A DNA stretch of 64,000 nucleotides from Adhaeribacter soli (GTDB lineage Bacteria; Bacteroidota; Bacteroidia; Cytophagales; Hymenobacteraceae): NCBI RefSeq assembly GCF_008727925.1, contig NZ_VTWT01000008.1, forward strand, positions 62,001 to 126,000, read 5' to 3'. Below, one piece after another: positions 35,901 to 44,437 of this stretch. Every line of letters starts with the position of its first letter. Within the stretch, counting starts at the first letter, position 1. The notes beneath the pieces were generated by a model. The model did not search any database. It saw nothing but the letters and a program-made list of their open reading frames with translations, and was not told the DNA's origin. Made by a program: the position numbers and the translations under genes.

Positions 35901-37627
35901 AGGATGGATTAGAAGGTGATGACAAGATTCAATTCCAGTTTCGCCAGCTGTTGAAAAAGGTCTATCCATATTTTGATAACGCCCAAAAAGATCAAATAGA
36001 TAGGGTTCTGCTTTTGATAAAATCAAAATACGAATTAGATATATATCAGGACGAAAACGGAAAAAGGCGCCCGAGGTTACAGTGGTACGGTCAGAAAAAA
36101 TATCTATACCTAAGTGCAGTGCCCACAAGCGAATTGAAGCAACGCCCCTTATTAAAGATGGCTTTTTTGGAGTTAGAACGGAAGTTTCCAAAGCTAGTTG
36201 ATACTGAACCTCACAAGCTTGGGTGGATAGGTGTTGGCCCGCCTATGGATAGTGCGGCCTACGTGAAAATGACATTTGATCAATGGGAGCAAACTTTTGA
36301 AAAATATGATGCAGAATACAAGGCTGAGTTCGCCTCGTCCAGAGGATCAATTCTAGAACACTCCCGCGCCTTTCAGGCAGAAGTAAAAAACAAGGCATCA
36401 CATTTTTTTCCTTTCATAGAAAAACTGATTGACGAGAACAAAGCGCCCTACCAATACATAGTCGCAGGCCTTACAGGCTTAAAAGAGGCAGAATACAACC
36501 CTGCCGAAGTACAGCGCATTTACAAAAAAGCCCTTTCCATTCCATTTGATCGAGAATACACACTTTACTTCGTTTGGGTGTCCTCCTACTTCGTAGAAGC
36601 CAAAATCCTAGATCAGGATGTCTTAGAATACCTGATCGGAATCGCCAAGTATCATCCAGATCCAAATGGTAACACCATTCGCAATGACGCATTAATGGAT
36701 GGCGCAAATAATGTGCGTGGATCGGCAACAGGAAATATCAGTAAGGTCTATTTTAATCCCGCTTTTGAAAACCTCGTATTCGAAGCACTTCACCAAATAG
36801 CAGAAGACCCCAATCTTAGTGTTCGAGTTGCAATTATGCCTCAGCTGGCGTGGCTTATGCACCTCAATGAGCAAAAAACGCTAGAAATCTTTCTAAAGCT
36901 TGTAAGTACTAACGAACCAGAAATCATGAAACATTCTATCTGGTCGGTTCAATACTTACTCAACAACAACTTCGATAAGCTCAATGACTATTTCCAGCGA
37001 GCAATAAAAATGGAATCCATACAAGGCACAATGGCCGCTGTTTTAGGTGGAGCGTGGCTAAAAGAAAAAGAAGGGAGCTATCAGCTTTTAAACTCACTGC
37101 TAAAAATCAGTGATGAAGCAAAAGCAAAACTAGTAGATATGGCCGTCAAAAACCTCGGGGATAAAAAAGAAAGTATTCGAGAAAAATGCCGCCAAATCTT
37201 TCTAAAATACCTTAACTCCACCGATGAAAAAGTAATACAAGAGTATTCGTCCGCATTCCTCGACCTCACCCCCGAAATGTTTCTTGAAGTTTATCCGTTG
37301 CTTCAAAAATACGCTCAATCAAATGTGGCCAAAAAGGAGCCTCATTACTATTTCGAATACCTGCTTAAATGTGCTAAAAAGCATCCTGTCGAATGTCTAG
37401 AACTTCTACAACACGTGATCTCCTACGACAAGCCCGATATTTCTCAGGCAGGCTACTATGATGATGAACCTGTCAAAGTTCTTATCGGAATATACAACTC
37501 ACTTTCCAGTTTAGAAACAAAGAATCCCACGCACTTAAACAAAACCATAGCTCTGTTCGATAAAATGCTCAAAACTCAAAAATTCAGAGGTGCAGCAAAC
37601 AAAGTGATCGATCAGGTTGAAATGTAA
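32993..37627 (+). CDS. Avs-like NTPase with N-terminal Mrr-type nuclease domain
   Basis: A 1544-residue protein in three parts. Residues 25-200 form a restriction-type nuclease: DDRRFEELLYSI, ERGRDCSL with D70, and LIQCKH with Q84-C-K86, the D...QxK pattern of Mrr-like endonucleases. A P-loop NTPase follows, with GSAGSGKT at 304-311 and VVVLIDQIDAL (D373). From about 560 on the chain is long, helical and repeat-like. This build matches Avs (STAND NTPase) antiviral sensors that bind a phage protein by the C-terminus and then degrade DNA. It stands alone between core genes and is more AT-rich than they are, so it was probably acquired. Family placement is by architecture. Confidence 0.72.
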   Translation: MALTYTQPTVEEAANKPATFPNKGFPYSALDDRRFEELLYSIGKLRLEKDWKDKYDEINLLQGVRERGRDCSLHLDGKSLGLIQCKHSIDSDNRISRPECAREIIKFVLHYLLDKRLIHDPNNFTYWFAVSYGFNEKAKDLLDDFNNEIIKQAELKDWTEIVINANEELKHLKYNDIESDLKTVLASITIKKIIPQDLDTLLNTDGFQSIIKTFFEVKMVIESEPVEKLTEELKKQSGYQTTSNIPVDVILQKFDHASHYLTDYNSFFEGVDNSHIERKETNDLLLWVKLPLGKDEQPVALLVGSAGSGKTVILKDVFLKLKETNIPAIALKADRLYAESITDLQNKIDLEDSFEKVVRTLSEVSERVVVLIDQIDALSQSLSAKREYLNAYNLLVRKLIAIDRVRLVISVRAYDLNYDNELKFYKNQKSFKVGLLDVGQVIPVLTKLGIREHEVPSQLLNLLQIPHHLNVFCKVYDSQTNLRSITTLHDLYESLWVQQIAKVPTTSPASSDKCQNLVFTIAEQMHGEQRISTPLKPFFGSFTDEIDYLKSNGILTETDKEVQFFHQTFFDFAFAKQFVQNGNSVTNYIIKNHQGLFIRSSLKMIIGFLREQDHASYINALETILLSSKYRFHIKLMLLNLVGFEEAPTPEEKQLVKSRILPSKELKIPFLESVTGNSWFTFLLEEGELNKLITKKIGWRNKFAERDWGKANKVVDKIKTLLHYKSTSERWDAQINLLWQILIKQLPKSRKVVCDFLLNCSEFKDKSKFIFRSLYYVVEWDIPIAFQLFEKHEAEAGTDRFGYYKILEDALDFNIDWVIQRYKTHCLNKIEAIKCSNDKPHFEHQDEELFKKMFEVDTIKALDFALDIIKRISAKTSGEDKSKLYIDLVFWFFDYERDGRSHGHKAIYHQLVDKVQEQAEQTTPWFDQFLTDHQNSNSITILRLLFFGLLTNPAYYANEIFNLMKIFHQKDGLEGDDKIQFQFRQLLKKVYPYFDNAQKDQIDRVLLLIKSKYELDIYQDENGKRRPRLQWYGQKKYLYLSAVPTSELKQRPLLKMAFLELERKFPKLVDTEPHKLGWIGVGPPMDSAAYVKMTFDQWEQTFEKYDAEYKAEFASSRGSILEHSRAFQAEVKNKASHFFPFIEKLIDENKAPYQYIVAGLTGLKEAEYNPAEVQRIYKKALSIPFDREYTLYFVWVSSYFVEAKILDQDVLEYLIGIAKYHPDPNGNTIRNDALMDGANNVRGSATGNISKVYFNPAFENLVFEALHQIAEDPNLSVRVAIMPQLAWLMHLNEQKTLEIFLKLVSTNEPEIMKHSIWSVQYLLNNNFDKLNDYFQRAIKMESIQGTMAAVLGGAWLKEKEGSYQLLNSLLKISDEAKAKLVDMAVKNLGDKKESIREKCRQIFLKYLNSTDEKVIQEYSSAFLDLTPEMFLEVYPLLQKYAQSNVAKKEPHYYFEYLLKCAKKHPVECLELLQHVISYDKPDISQAGYYDDEPVKVLIGIYNSLSSLETKNPTHLNKTIALFDKMLKTQKFRGAANKVIDQVEM

Positions 37628-37679
37628 GGATCCCATCAGACACTTTTGTATATTGAAAGACGAAAAAATAACTAAGCAC

Positions 37680-37745
37680 AACAAGGCATATGGTGCACAC
37701 CCGCCCTTCGGGACGGCAACGCACCAAATACAATCCGTTATAAGG
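37680..37745. repeat. Imperfect hairpin element after the NTPase gene
   Basis: ACAAGGCATATGGTGC...GCACC...CCGTTATAA contains outer arms GGTGC/GCACC and an inner CCCTTCGGG hairpin. The folded shape is reminiscent of integron attC sites, but the GTTRRRY core is not matched. It lies 3' of the acquired gene, where an insertion boundary is expected. Confidence 0.3.
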
Positions 37746-37852
37746 ATTTTTTTGCTGTTGTTGGTGTTTTCACCAACAACCACACTGCAGCTTATAAATC
37801 TTTCATAGACAGCTAAGAAAAAATTAGCACTACCTCTTTTTCCGGTATTTCT

Positions 37853-37889
37853 GCTGAGAGCCAATAAGGTCCTTCACTCGCGCTCAGGA
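37853..37889. repeat. Dispersed repeat (GCTGAGAGCCAA...CGCTCAGGA), copy 1
   Basis: A 37-base sequence that recurs with few changes at 59529-59565. It contains the common CGCTCAGGA motif found in many intergenic repeats of this phylum. Confidence 0.7.
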
Positions 37890-38020
37890 ATACAAAGAAA
37901 GCAGATACAAAGCTGAAGAATCATTTAAAAATTCTTCAGCCTGCTAGGAAAGCACTCCTTCCTACCCCAATTACTAAATACATTTAAAATTCTCACTCTT
38001 AAATGCTACCATCCCAAAAC

Positions 38021-38051
38021 AAAAAAGTCAGGCTCCAAACCTGACTTTTTT
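38021..38051. terminator. Bidirectional terminator before rlmB
   Basis: AAAAAAGTCAGG (38021-38032) and CCTGACTTTTTT (38040-38051), with T runs on both strands. It serves rlmB on the minus strand. Confidence 0.8.
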
Positions 38052-38084
38052 CATTAATTCAATACCATTTTCAAATCTTCAAAT

Positions 38085-38894
38085 CTACCGCTGTAGTAAA
38101 CGCTGCTTCAGCACTTCGTAAAGCATAATGCCACTGGCTACGGAAACGTTTAAAGAAGAAATTTTACCTACCATCGGTATTTTAATGCGCAGATCGGAAC
38201 GCTTCAGGTATTCCGGGGAGATGCCGTCTTCTTCAGAGCCCATTACAATGGCTAGCGGGCCGGTCAGGTCTACGTTTTCTTCCAGGCTGTGGTCCGATTT
38301 TTCGGTACAAGCCACTATCCGGATGCCGGAGTTGTGCAGGTAATCGAGCGTTTCTTTTAAGTTGTGCTCGCGGCAAACCGGGATCCGGTTCAAAGCGCCG
38401 GCTGAAGTTTTAACCGCATCGCCGTTTACCTGGGCCGCGCCGTGGCTCGGGATCACGATGGCATCTACGCCTAAACATTCGGCGTTCCGGGCAATCGCGC
38501 CGAAATTCCGTACGTCCGTGATCCGGTCCAGCACTAAAATTAATGGGTCTTTGCCTTCATCGAAAAGCGAGGTTACAATATTACCCAGTGGCAGGTACGT
38601 TACCATGGAAAGGTAAGCTACCGCGCCCTGGTGGTTTTTGCGGGTCAGGCTGTCGAGTTTTTCGATGGGTACGCTGGCAATGGGCACGTGCGCTTTGCGG
38701 GCCATTTCCGTAATATCGGCGGTAACGCTGTTGCGCTGGCCTTTCTGTAAATAAATGCGTTCCAGGGTTTTTCCGGCGGCCAATGCCTCCAGAATAGGCC
38801 GCAGCCCGAAGATCATTTCAATTTTATCGGCATTGTCTTTTTTAAACCCGCCCGGGCGACGGTTGCCTAATTCGCGATAGTTCCGCTTCTCCAT
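38085..38894 (-). CDS. rlmB: 23S rRNA 2'-O-methyltransferase (TrmH/SpoU family)
   Basis: A 269-residue SPOUT methyltransferase. The substrate-binding N-terminus (MIFGLRPILEALAAGKTLER) is followed by the knot domain with RITDVRNFGAIARNAECLG, VMGSEEDGIS and the closing IPMVGKISSLNVSVASGIMLYE. RlmB methylates G2251 in the peptidyl transferase loop. I use ATG 38894, which overlaps the end of the GWxTD gene by 28 bases and starts the basic leader seen in family members; the longer frame would overlap far more. The overlap implies one operon with the upstream lipoprotein gene. Confidence 0.92.
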   Translation of the reverse strand: MEKRNYRELGNRRPGGFKKDNADKIEMIFGLRPILEALAAGKTLERIYLQKGQRNSVTADITEMARKAHVPIASVPIEKLDSLTRKNHQGAVAYLSMVTYLPLGNIVTSLFDEGKDPLILVLDRITDVRNFGAIARNAECLGVDAIVIPSHGAAQVNGDAVKTSAGALNRIPVCREHNLKETLDYLHNSGIRIVACTEKSDHSLEENVDLTGPLAIVMGSEEDGISPEYLKRSDLRIKIPMVGKISSLNVSVASGIMLYEVLKQRLLQR

Positions 38895-40081
38895 TGTTCT
38901 ACCATATTGTACCAAATGCTTTCTAAATACGCACTTCGTACGAGCTCGTAATGATTTTGTGTAAAGGTATTCTCTTTTTTGGAGAAAACGAACCGCACAT
39001 CCCCATGATTCTGGTTTGCAATGTATGCCCACTCTTCGCGGTCGCCGAAACGGTTCACGATATCCGGCGCACCGAACACCAGGTAGATCATGCCGCGGTC
39101 GGTCAGCCAGCCGGCTTTGTGCGCACTGAAAAAGCGGTTCGCATCGGCCACGCGTTCGTAATAGACCCGGATCAGCCGCCGCGCCGCCGCCTGGTTGCCG
39201 GAGGCAACATCGAGCCAGAATTTATCGATCGCGGCTTTCGGGTCTTTGGCTTCGTAAAGTCTTTTCCGTTCCTCGGAAGAAGTTAAGTAGATAAGCGGGT
39301 GAATCAAGTCCTGAGCCGTAGTAAGTTCCGGGAAGGATTGGCTGGTTTCCACGAACAAACCACCTGCCTGCTTCCCGCCAATTTCTATGGCATACAATCC
39401 GGGCTGGGTTAAAGAAAGGGTATCGGCGAGGAAGGAAAAAGTATTGAGCTTTTTTAAACCGGGCGGCACGTTCGTACCTTTCTTGGCCATGGGCGGCAAA
39501 GCGGCGGTAAAACTGGCTTCGTATTGCTTCAATTCGCCGGGAGACGGTACGCCGGCCTGGGCAATAAAAAAAGACTGCCCGCTGGTTACATAATTCTGGA
39601 ACAAAGGCAGACCGGTATTCCCATCGAGCAGAATATAAGGCTTGGCAGCTGTGGCGGTAAGCGGAATATCGTGGCGAAGGGCGTTTTTAGGTTCGAAGCG
39701 GGGCGTAATTTTAGTTAGTAGCACCGACGGATACTTAATTTTACTTACCGGAATCTTAAAATCCAGATAAACCTGGTTCTGAATAATTCTCAGCTGGTTT
39801 GGTTTAATCTTTAAACTATCGGAGGCGATCTGATCAGGTTCTTTGTAGCTCAGGTAAACGGCATAGGAAAACTGCAGATCCCGGGGCGAAGCAAAATACC
39901 CGGCATCGGCAAATTTCAGGTAAACGTGCAGGCTGTCGCCTTCCAGCCGCAGGTCGTGGTGCACCGCCGATTCCGGCTTGTACTGAAAACCGTGATTTTG
40001 TTTGGAAGGTACGGGCGGGCGGCTACAACCCACGCTGAGCAGAACTGCTGCAAAGGCCGGAAGCCATAACAATATTTTCAT
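38867..40081 (-). CDS. GWxTD-domain lipoprotein
   Basis: A 404-residue lipoprotein: signal peptide with lipobox SVGC, and the family motif GWLTDRGMIYLVFGAP near the C-terminus, followed by REEWAYI. GWxTD proteins are widespread in Bacteroidota and of unknown function. ATG 40081 begins the signal peptide; the longer frame adds an unlikely leader. It is the first gene of a unit with rlmB, and its promoter lies beyond a terminator hairpin at 40114. Confidence 0.88.
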   Translation of the reverse strand: MKILLWLPAFAAVLLSVGCSRPPVPSKQNHGFQYKPESAVHHDLRLEGDSLHVYLKFADAGYFASPRDLQFSYAVYLSYKEPDQIASDSLKIKPNQLRIIQNQVYLDFKIPVSKIKYPSVLLTKITPRFEPKNALRHDIPLTATAAKPYILLDGNTGLPLFQNYVTSGQSFFIAQAGVPSPGELKQYEASFTAALPPMAKKGTNVPPGLKKLNTFSFLADTLSLTQPGLYAIEIGGKQAGGLFVETSQSFPELTTAQDLIHPLIYLTSSEERKRLYEAKDPKAAIDKFWLDVASGNQAAARRLIRVYYERVADANRFFSAHKAGWLTDRGMIYLVFGAPDIVNRFGDREEWAYIANQNHGDVRFVFSKKENTFTQNHYELVRSAYLESIWYNMVEQWRSGTIAN

Positions 40082-40113
40082 AAGCGCTGAAGAAATCTGC
40101 CCTGCAATAAACG

Positions 40114-40141
40114 AAAAAGCCGGTAAGTCTACCGGCTTTTT
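40114..40141 (-). terminator. Terminator of DUF2723 gene
   Basis: Perfect 12-base arms AAAAAGCCGGTA and TACCGGCTTTTT around AGTC; T tracts on both strands. Confidence 0.85.
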
Positions 40142-40176
40142 CTGCAAAAATGATACTGTTTTTTACTTTTTAGCGC

Positions 40177-43140
40177 TTATCCCATGCCCTGCATGCTGGC
40201 GTAGTACTTCCGGAAGATCTGTTCCAGTTCCATGGCCTTGTCCTGCATGCCCAATTGCTGGGCGGTAATTACGAGTTGCTGCAGGGTAAACAGGTTTGTC
40301 TGAATTTCCTGTTCGTAGCGGTTACCCTGGCTGAAATAGTAATTAAGGGCTTTATCGGCGCGTTTGGCCATTACATCCATGATCTGGATGGCCCGGTCGC
40401 GGTCGCCGGTTTCTACCATCGGTATTAAAAGCGGCGGCGTAAAATAATCGTAAGGTATGGCTTTATCCGGCAGCACTTTAAAGCAATAATCTACCACTTC
40501 TTTGGCTTTGGCTTTGTCGCCGGCTTCCAGGTATTCCATGGCCAGGCGGCCGTACATGTTTCGGGCATTCGAAGGGAAGCGGAGGTAGTTCTCGTCGTAG
40601 AAAATGCTCGGGTCATCCATGTTCCGCCACGCGAATTTCTTCATCATGTTTTCGTACATCAGGTCTTTTACCACGTAGCCCTGTTCGCCCTGCCGTTTGT
40701 TTTTAACCGGCACGATGCGGTAAGCCAGGCCTTCGAGCTGCAGATACGGATCCAGGTTCATGAAATCGGAGCTGTTTACGGTGGTAGAGAAATAAACCGG
40801 ACGTTTCCAGTTGTTGGTAGCCAGAATATCCAGAATTACCAGGTGCTTTTTCTCCAGACCGGATTTTCCAACGTTCCAGGTCATCTGGTTTTCGATGTTC
40901 GCCTGACGTTCCTGCGGCACCGCATTGTTCTGAATTACCGCATTCCGGTCTACGCTCAGGAAGAAGTTCTTGGTAGGGAATGAGGTAAACGTACGGCCCG
41001 ACTGGGACGTAACCTGCAGGCCCTGGTAGTTCTGTTTCACCAGGTTAACGAATTGCTTCAGGTCCATGCCGTTTTTCACCACTTCTTTTTCTACCAGCGG
41101 CAGGTAATCGTTCGTACCCTGGCGGTAGTTTACGTTCTCCAAAGAAATAGGCAGCGGATCAGATTTGTAAGACTGGCGCTTCATCTGGTCGATGTACCAG
41201 TCGGTGTTCAGGTAGCTTAATACCGCCACGCGTACGTCGGTCCGGAAGCCTTCCACTTCCTGCACGTACCAGAGCGGGAAGGTATCGTTATCGCCGTTGG
41301 TGAACAGGATCGCGTTCGGCGCACAGGAGCTCAGGAGATTCCGGGCAGAATCTACCGACTGGTAACGGCCCGAACGGTCATGATCGTCCCAGCCCTGGGC
41401 AGCCAGAATGGCCGGTACCGAAAGGCTTACTAAGGTTGCCGCACTTGCGCTCAGCATATCGCTTTTCAGGGCTTTTCTCAGGAAGGCCGCAATACCGATT
41501 ACTCCCAACCCGATCCAGATACTGAAAGCATAGAAAGAACCGGCAAAAGTATAGTCACGCTCGCGCGGCTCGATCGGCGGCTGGTTCAGGTAAAGCGCAA
41601 TGGCAATACCGGTAAAAATAAAGAGCAAGCCAACAATAAAGGCATCGTAACCGCGGCGGCGCGCCTGGTAAAACAAGCCTACCAGCCCCAGAATTAAAGG
41701 CAGGGCGTAGAAATTATTGCGGGCTTTGCTTTCAGAGATCCGTTCCGGCAGGTTATCGGAGCTTTCGCCCGGCCACAGCACACCCGACTGCTGAATATCG
41801 CCATCGCGGCCCACAAAGTTCCAGAGGAAATAACGCCAGTACATGTGCCCGAACTGGTAGCGAAACAGGAACGACAGGTTCTGGCCCATGGTTGGTTTTA
41901 CGCCATCCTGAATGTTTACCCATTTTTTGTATTCCTGAATGTGCCCTGGCTGGCCGCTGTAAATGCGCGGCAGCAAGGCCATATCCTTCGGATCGTAGAT
42001 CGGCTCGGTTTTATAATCTACGATTTCGTATTTGTCTTTGCCTTTTATATAGCGTGGTTCGGTTTGCTCTTCGTCTATCGGCTGGGCATTGAATTGCGGG
42101 CCATAGAATAACGGACGGTCGCCGTACTGCTCCCGCTTCAGGTAAGATACAAAGCTTACAATATTTTCCGGGTCGTTTTCATCGATGGTCGGATTGTAAG
42201 CAGAACGGATCGGGATCATCATGTAGGAAGAATAACCGATCAGGATGAAAACGAAGCAAAGCAAAGAAGTATTGAGCCAGCGTAAATTTTTGCGGTACGA
42301 ATAACGGAAAGCAAAGAACAAAGCCACCAGAAATAAGGCCAGGAAGATCATGATACCCGAACCAAACGGCAGGCCCATATTATTGATAAAGAACACTTCG
42401 AACTTACCGGCCAGCGATGGCAGGCCCGGAATAATGCCCCAGAGAATAAGCACAATAATTACAGCGCTTACAATAAAAGTAACGATTGCGCCGGTTGGGG
42501 TAGCTCTTTTCTTGCGGTAGTAATAAATAAAGGCAATAGCCGGAATCGCCAACAGGTTCAGCAAGTGGACGCCAATGGAAAGACCGGTTAAATAAGCAAT
42601 TAAGATCAGCCATTTATCGGCCATGGCTTCTTCCGAGCGGGCTTCCCATTTCAGCATGGCCCAGAAAACGATGGCCGTAAAGAAGGAAGACATCGCATAA
42701 ACTTCGGCTTCTACGGCAGAGAACCAGAAAGAATCGGTAAACGTGAAAGCCAGCGCACCTACTGCCCCGGCGCCCATCAGCAGCCAGGTCTGAGCGGAAG
42801 TTGGCGTTTGATCCGGAGAAGAAACAAACATTTTGCGGCCCAGCATGGTTATGGTCCAGAACAGGAACAATACTGTAAACGAGCTGGAAAGTCCGGAAAG
42901 CAGGTTCACCATAACGGCTACCTTGGTTGGGTCGGCGGCAAACATGGAGAAGATCCGGCCAACTAATAAGAAGAAAGGCGCTCCCGGCGGGTGCGGCACT
43001 AAAAGCTTATACGAACAGGCAATAAATTCGCCACAGTCCCAGAAGCTGGCCGTGGGTTCCAGCGTAATAACGTAAACGAGCGTGGCAATAAGAAAAACTG
43101 CCCAGCCAACAAGGTTGTTTATCAGGTTGTAAGTACGCAT
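40177..43140 (-). CDS. DUF2723 multi-spanning membrane protein
   Basis: A 987-residue protein of the DUF2723 family, widely found in Bacteroidota and related to protein O-mannosyltransferase-type (GT-C) glycosyltransferases. The conserved N-terminus TLEPTASFWDCGEFIACSYKL with its Asp-Cys-Gly-Glu and then HPPGAPFF is clear. About twelve membrane helices fill residues 10-570, followed by a soluble region with NGDNDTFPLWYVQEV and a TPR-like C-terminal end. It likely moves a sugar from a lipid carrier to exported protein, but the substrate is unknown. Single-gene unit. Confidence 0.92.
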   Translation of the reverse strand: MRTYNLINNLVGWAVFLIATLVYVITLEPTASFWDCGEFIACSYKLLVPHPPGAPFFLLVGRIFSMFAADPTKVAVMVNLLSGLSSSFTVLFLFWTITMLGRKMFVSSPDQTPTSAQTWLLMGAGAVGALAFTFTDSFWFSAVEAEVYAMSSFFTAIVFWAMLKWEARSEEAMADKWLILIAYLTGLSIGVHLLNLLAIPAIAFIYYYRKKRATPTGAIVTFIVSAVIIVLILWGIIPGLPSLAGKFEVFFINNMGLPFGSGIMIFLALFLVALFFAFRYSYRKNLRWLNTSLLCFVFILIGYSSYMMIPIRSAYNPTIDENDPENIVSFVSYLKREQYGDRPLFYGPQFNAQPIDEEQTEPRYIKGKDKYEIVDYKTEPIYDPKDMALLPRIYSGQPGHIQEYKKWVNIQDGVKPTMGQNLSFLFRYQFGHMYWRYFLWNFVGRDGDIQQSGVLWPGESSDNLPERISESKARNNFYALPLILGLVGLFYQARRRGYDAFIVGLLFIFTGIAIALYLNQPPIEPRERDYTFAGSFYAFSIWIGLGVIGIAAFLRKALKSDMLSASAATLVSLSVPAILAAQGWDDHDRSGRYQSVDSARNLLSSCAPNAILFTNGDNDTFPLWYVQEVEGFRTDVRVAVLSYLNTDWYIDQMKRQSYKSDPLPISLENVNYRQGTNDYLPLVEKEVVKNGMDLKQFVNLVKQNYQGLQVTSQSGRTFTSFPTKNFFLSVDRNAVIQNNAVPQERQANIENQMTWNVGKSGLEKKHLVILDILATNNWKRPVYFSTTVNSSDFMNLDPYLQLEGLAYRIVPVKNKRQGEQGYVVKDLMYENMMKKFAWRNMDDPSIFYDENYLRFPSNARNMYGRLAMEYLEAGDKAKAKEVVDYCFKVLPDKAIPYDYFTPPLLIPMVETGDRDRAIQIMDVMAKRADKALNYYFSQGNRYEQEIQTNLFTLQQLVITAQQLGMQDKAMELEQIFRKYYASMQGMG

Positions 43141-43407
43141 TAAGTGTTAGTTAAATGAACTGCCGAAATTAATAAAATATTACGGGTTCTGAACGTACCG
43201 GCGAAGGGAATTATTTTAACATGCAATGAACATAAAAACCGGCTGCTTTTCTGAATTATTAGTTGCTTCGGTTTAAGGACAAACAACTGCTTATTGTCAA
43301 ATCGGCAGTTGTACAGTAAAGGGTAAATTGGCTGAAGCCTTCTCAATTATCTTTTTAGTTCGCAGCTCCAGGTCTAATCCTACATCATAGATTTAATTAG
43401 AAGTATT

Positions 43408-43432
43408 CATTGCCGTCTGCTTTAGCTGACGG
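43408..43432. repeat. CCGTC hairpin repeat, copy 1
   Basis: CATTG plus the hairpin CCGTCTGCTTTAGCTGACGG, one member of a family found at six places in the window, always between genes. Confidence 0.75.
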
Positions 43433-43446
43433 TTACTTGAAGGAAT

Positions 43447-43508
43447 CTTATAAAAAGACCTCCGTAGCGTAGGGTTTAAACCCTACGCTACGGAGGTCTT
43501 TTTATAAG
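43447..43508. repeat. 62-base perfect palindrome
   Basis: Two 31-base arms meet with no loop at TTT|AAA. The central 28 bases (GTAGCGTAGGGTTT and its complement) recur at 59678-59705. The outer part, AAAAAGACC...GGTCTTTTT, could also act as a two-way terminator. Confidence 0.85.
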
Positions 43509-43669
43509 GAACAATTTCCAAAACTGATTAGGTATTTATGAGACAGCTTCCAGAAACCAGAATTAGGCCATCAGCCGGAAGCAATCGATTATAAGGCCGG
43601 GATTTTCGGGGAATTGATTAGGACCACTTTAGACCGGATTCAATTTCCGGAATGAGGTCTACACGAAAA

Positions 43670-43691
43670 AAGCCGGCTTACGGGCCGGCTT
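43670..43691 (-). terminator. Terminator of orphan T9SS-domain gene
   Basis: AAGCCGGC and GCCGGCTT arms around a 6-base loop, with a T run on the minus strand. It is nearly the same as the hairpin at 45461-45488 after the plastocyanin gene. Confidence 0.8.
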
Positions 43692-43732
43692 CTTATAATA
43701 GTATCGTTGGTGTTTTTTACGCAACAGAAATG

Positions 43733-44110
43733 TTAACGTTGCAGAATCAGACGTTTGGTTTCGATCATTTTGTCGTTGGCCAGCAGGCTGTAGAAATACA
43801 GGCCGTTCGGCAACTCTGTCAGGTTGGCTTCTATTTGCTGGCTCGATCCCAGGTCTTTCACATCGATGGTTTTTATGGTCCGGCCGATAGCGTTTGAGAT
43901 CCGGATCTTGTAGCCCTCACTGGTGGACTGGCTTAAGGTAAACACCACTTCGCCGCGCGAGGGGTTCGGATAAGCGTTTAAGGTTGCCAGGCTTTTTTCC
44001 GCCTGCACCGGTCCGCCGGCTTTGCCATTGGTGGTTATAGCCGCAAAACCCAGCAAGTGCATGCTGGAAAAGATGAAGCTGAATAATATAATCCGAGTAA
44101 AAATCTTCAT
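43733..44110 (-). CDS. Orphan T9SS sorting-domain protein
   Basis: A 125-residue protein that is only a signal peptide (1-23), a short linker and a Por secretion C-terminal domain (AYPNPSRGEVVFTLSQ through KRLILQR). No cargo domain remains. Its C-terminal domain is very close to that of the plastocyanin-like protein at 45516-46127 (shared NPSRGE, SNAIGRTIK/TNAIGKTIK, NDKMIETKRLILQR), so it looks like a duplicate that lost its copper domain. Whether it still has a role is unknown. Confidence 0.82.
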   Translation of the reverse strand: MKIFTRIILFSFIFSSMHLLGFAAITTNGKAGGPVQAEKSLATLNAYPNPSRGEVVFTLSQSTSEGYKIRISNAIGRTIKTIDVKDLGSSQQIEANLTELPNGLYFYSLLANDKMIETKRLILQR

Positions 44111-44437
44111 AGTATGTGGTTTAAATACTGTCAGTTTATTAAAAATCTCCTACCCGTTTCCGGGCGTAATGCTTATTCGCAAGTACCGTGCCTGAATTTT
44201 AAAAGAAGCTTATAAAAATCAGATCCTCCTCACACGGTATAAACATTCGATAAATATACACTTGTTCCGGGAAAATTCAAAAATAAAATTGCCGGACTTC
44301 TTATTTTTTCCGTGTTAGCAAAAAAACTATCTGGCAGCTTTTTGCTTTGATCCCGGACATTTCCAGCCCTGACTCAACCAATTAACGTAAAATCAGTTGT
44401 AAAGGTAACCTTGCTTCCATGAATTTTTAATGAACCT
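44111..44437. other. Intergenic region between divergent T9SS and YceI genes
   Basis: A 327-base gap that must hold two promoters. No gene and no clear consensus promoter or repeat was found. Confidence 0.4.

Noticed and set aside
38895-39032. Longer start for RlmB at 39032
   Set aside because: The extra 46 residues lie inside the GWxTD gene and do not look like any RlmB N-terminus.
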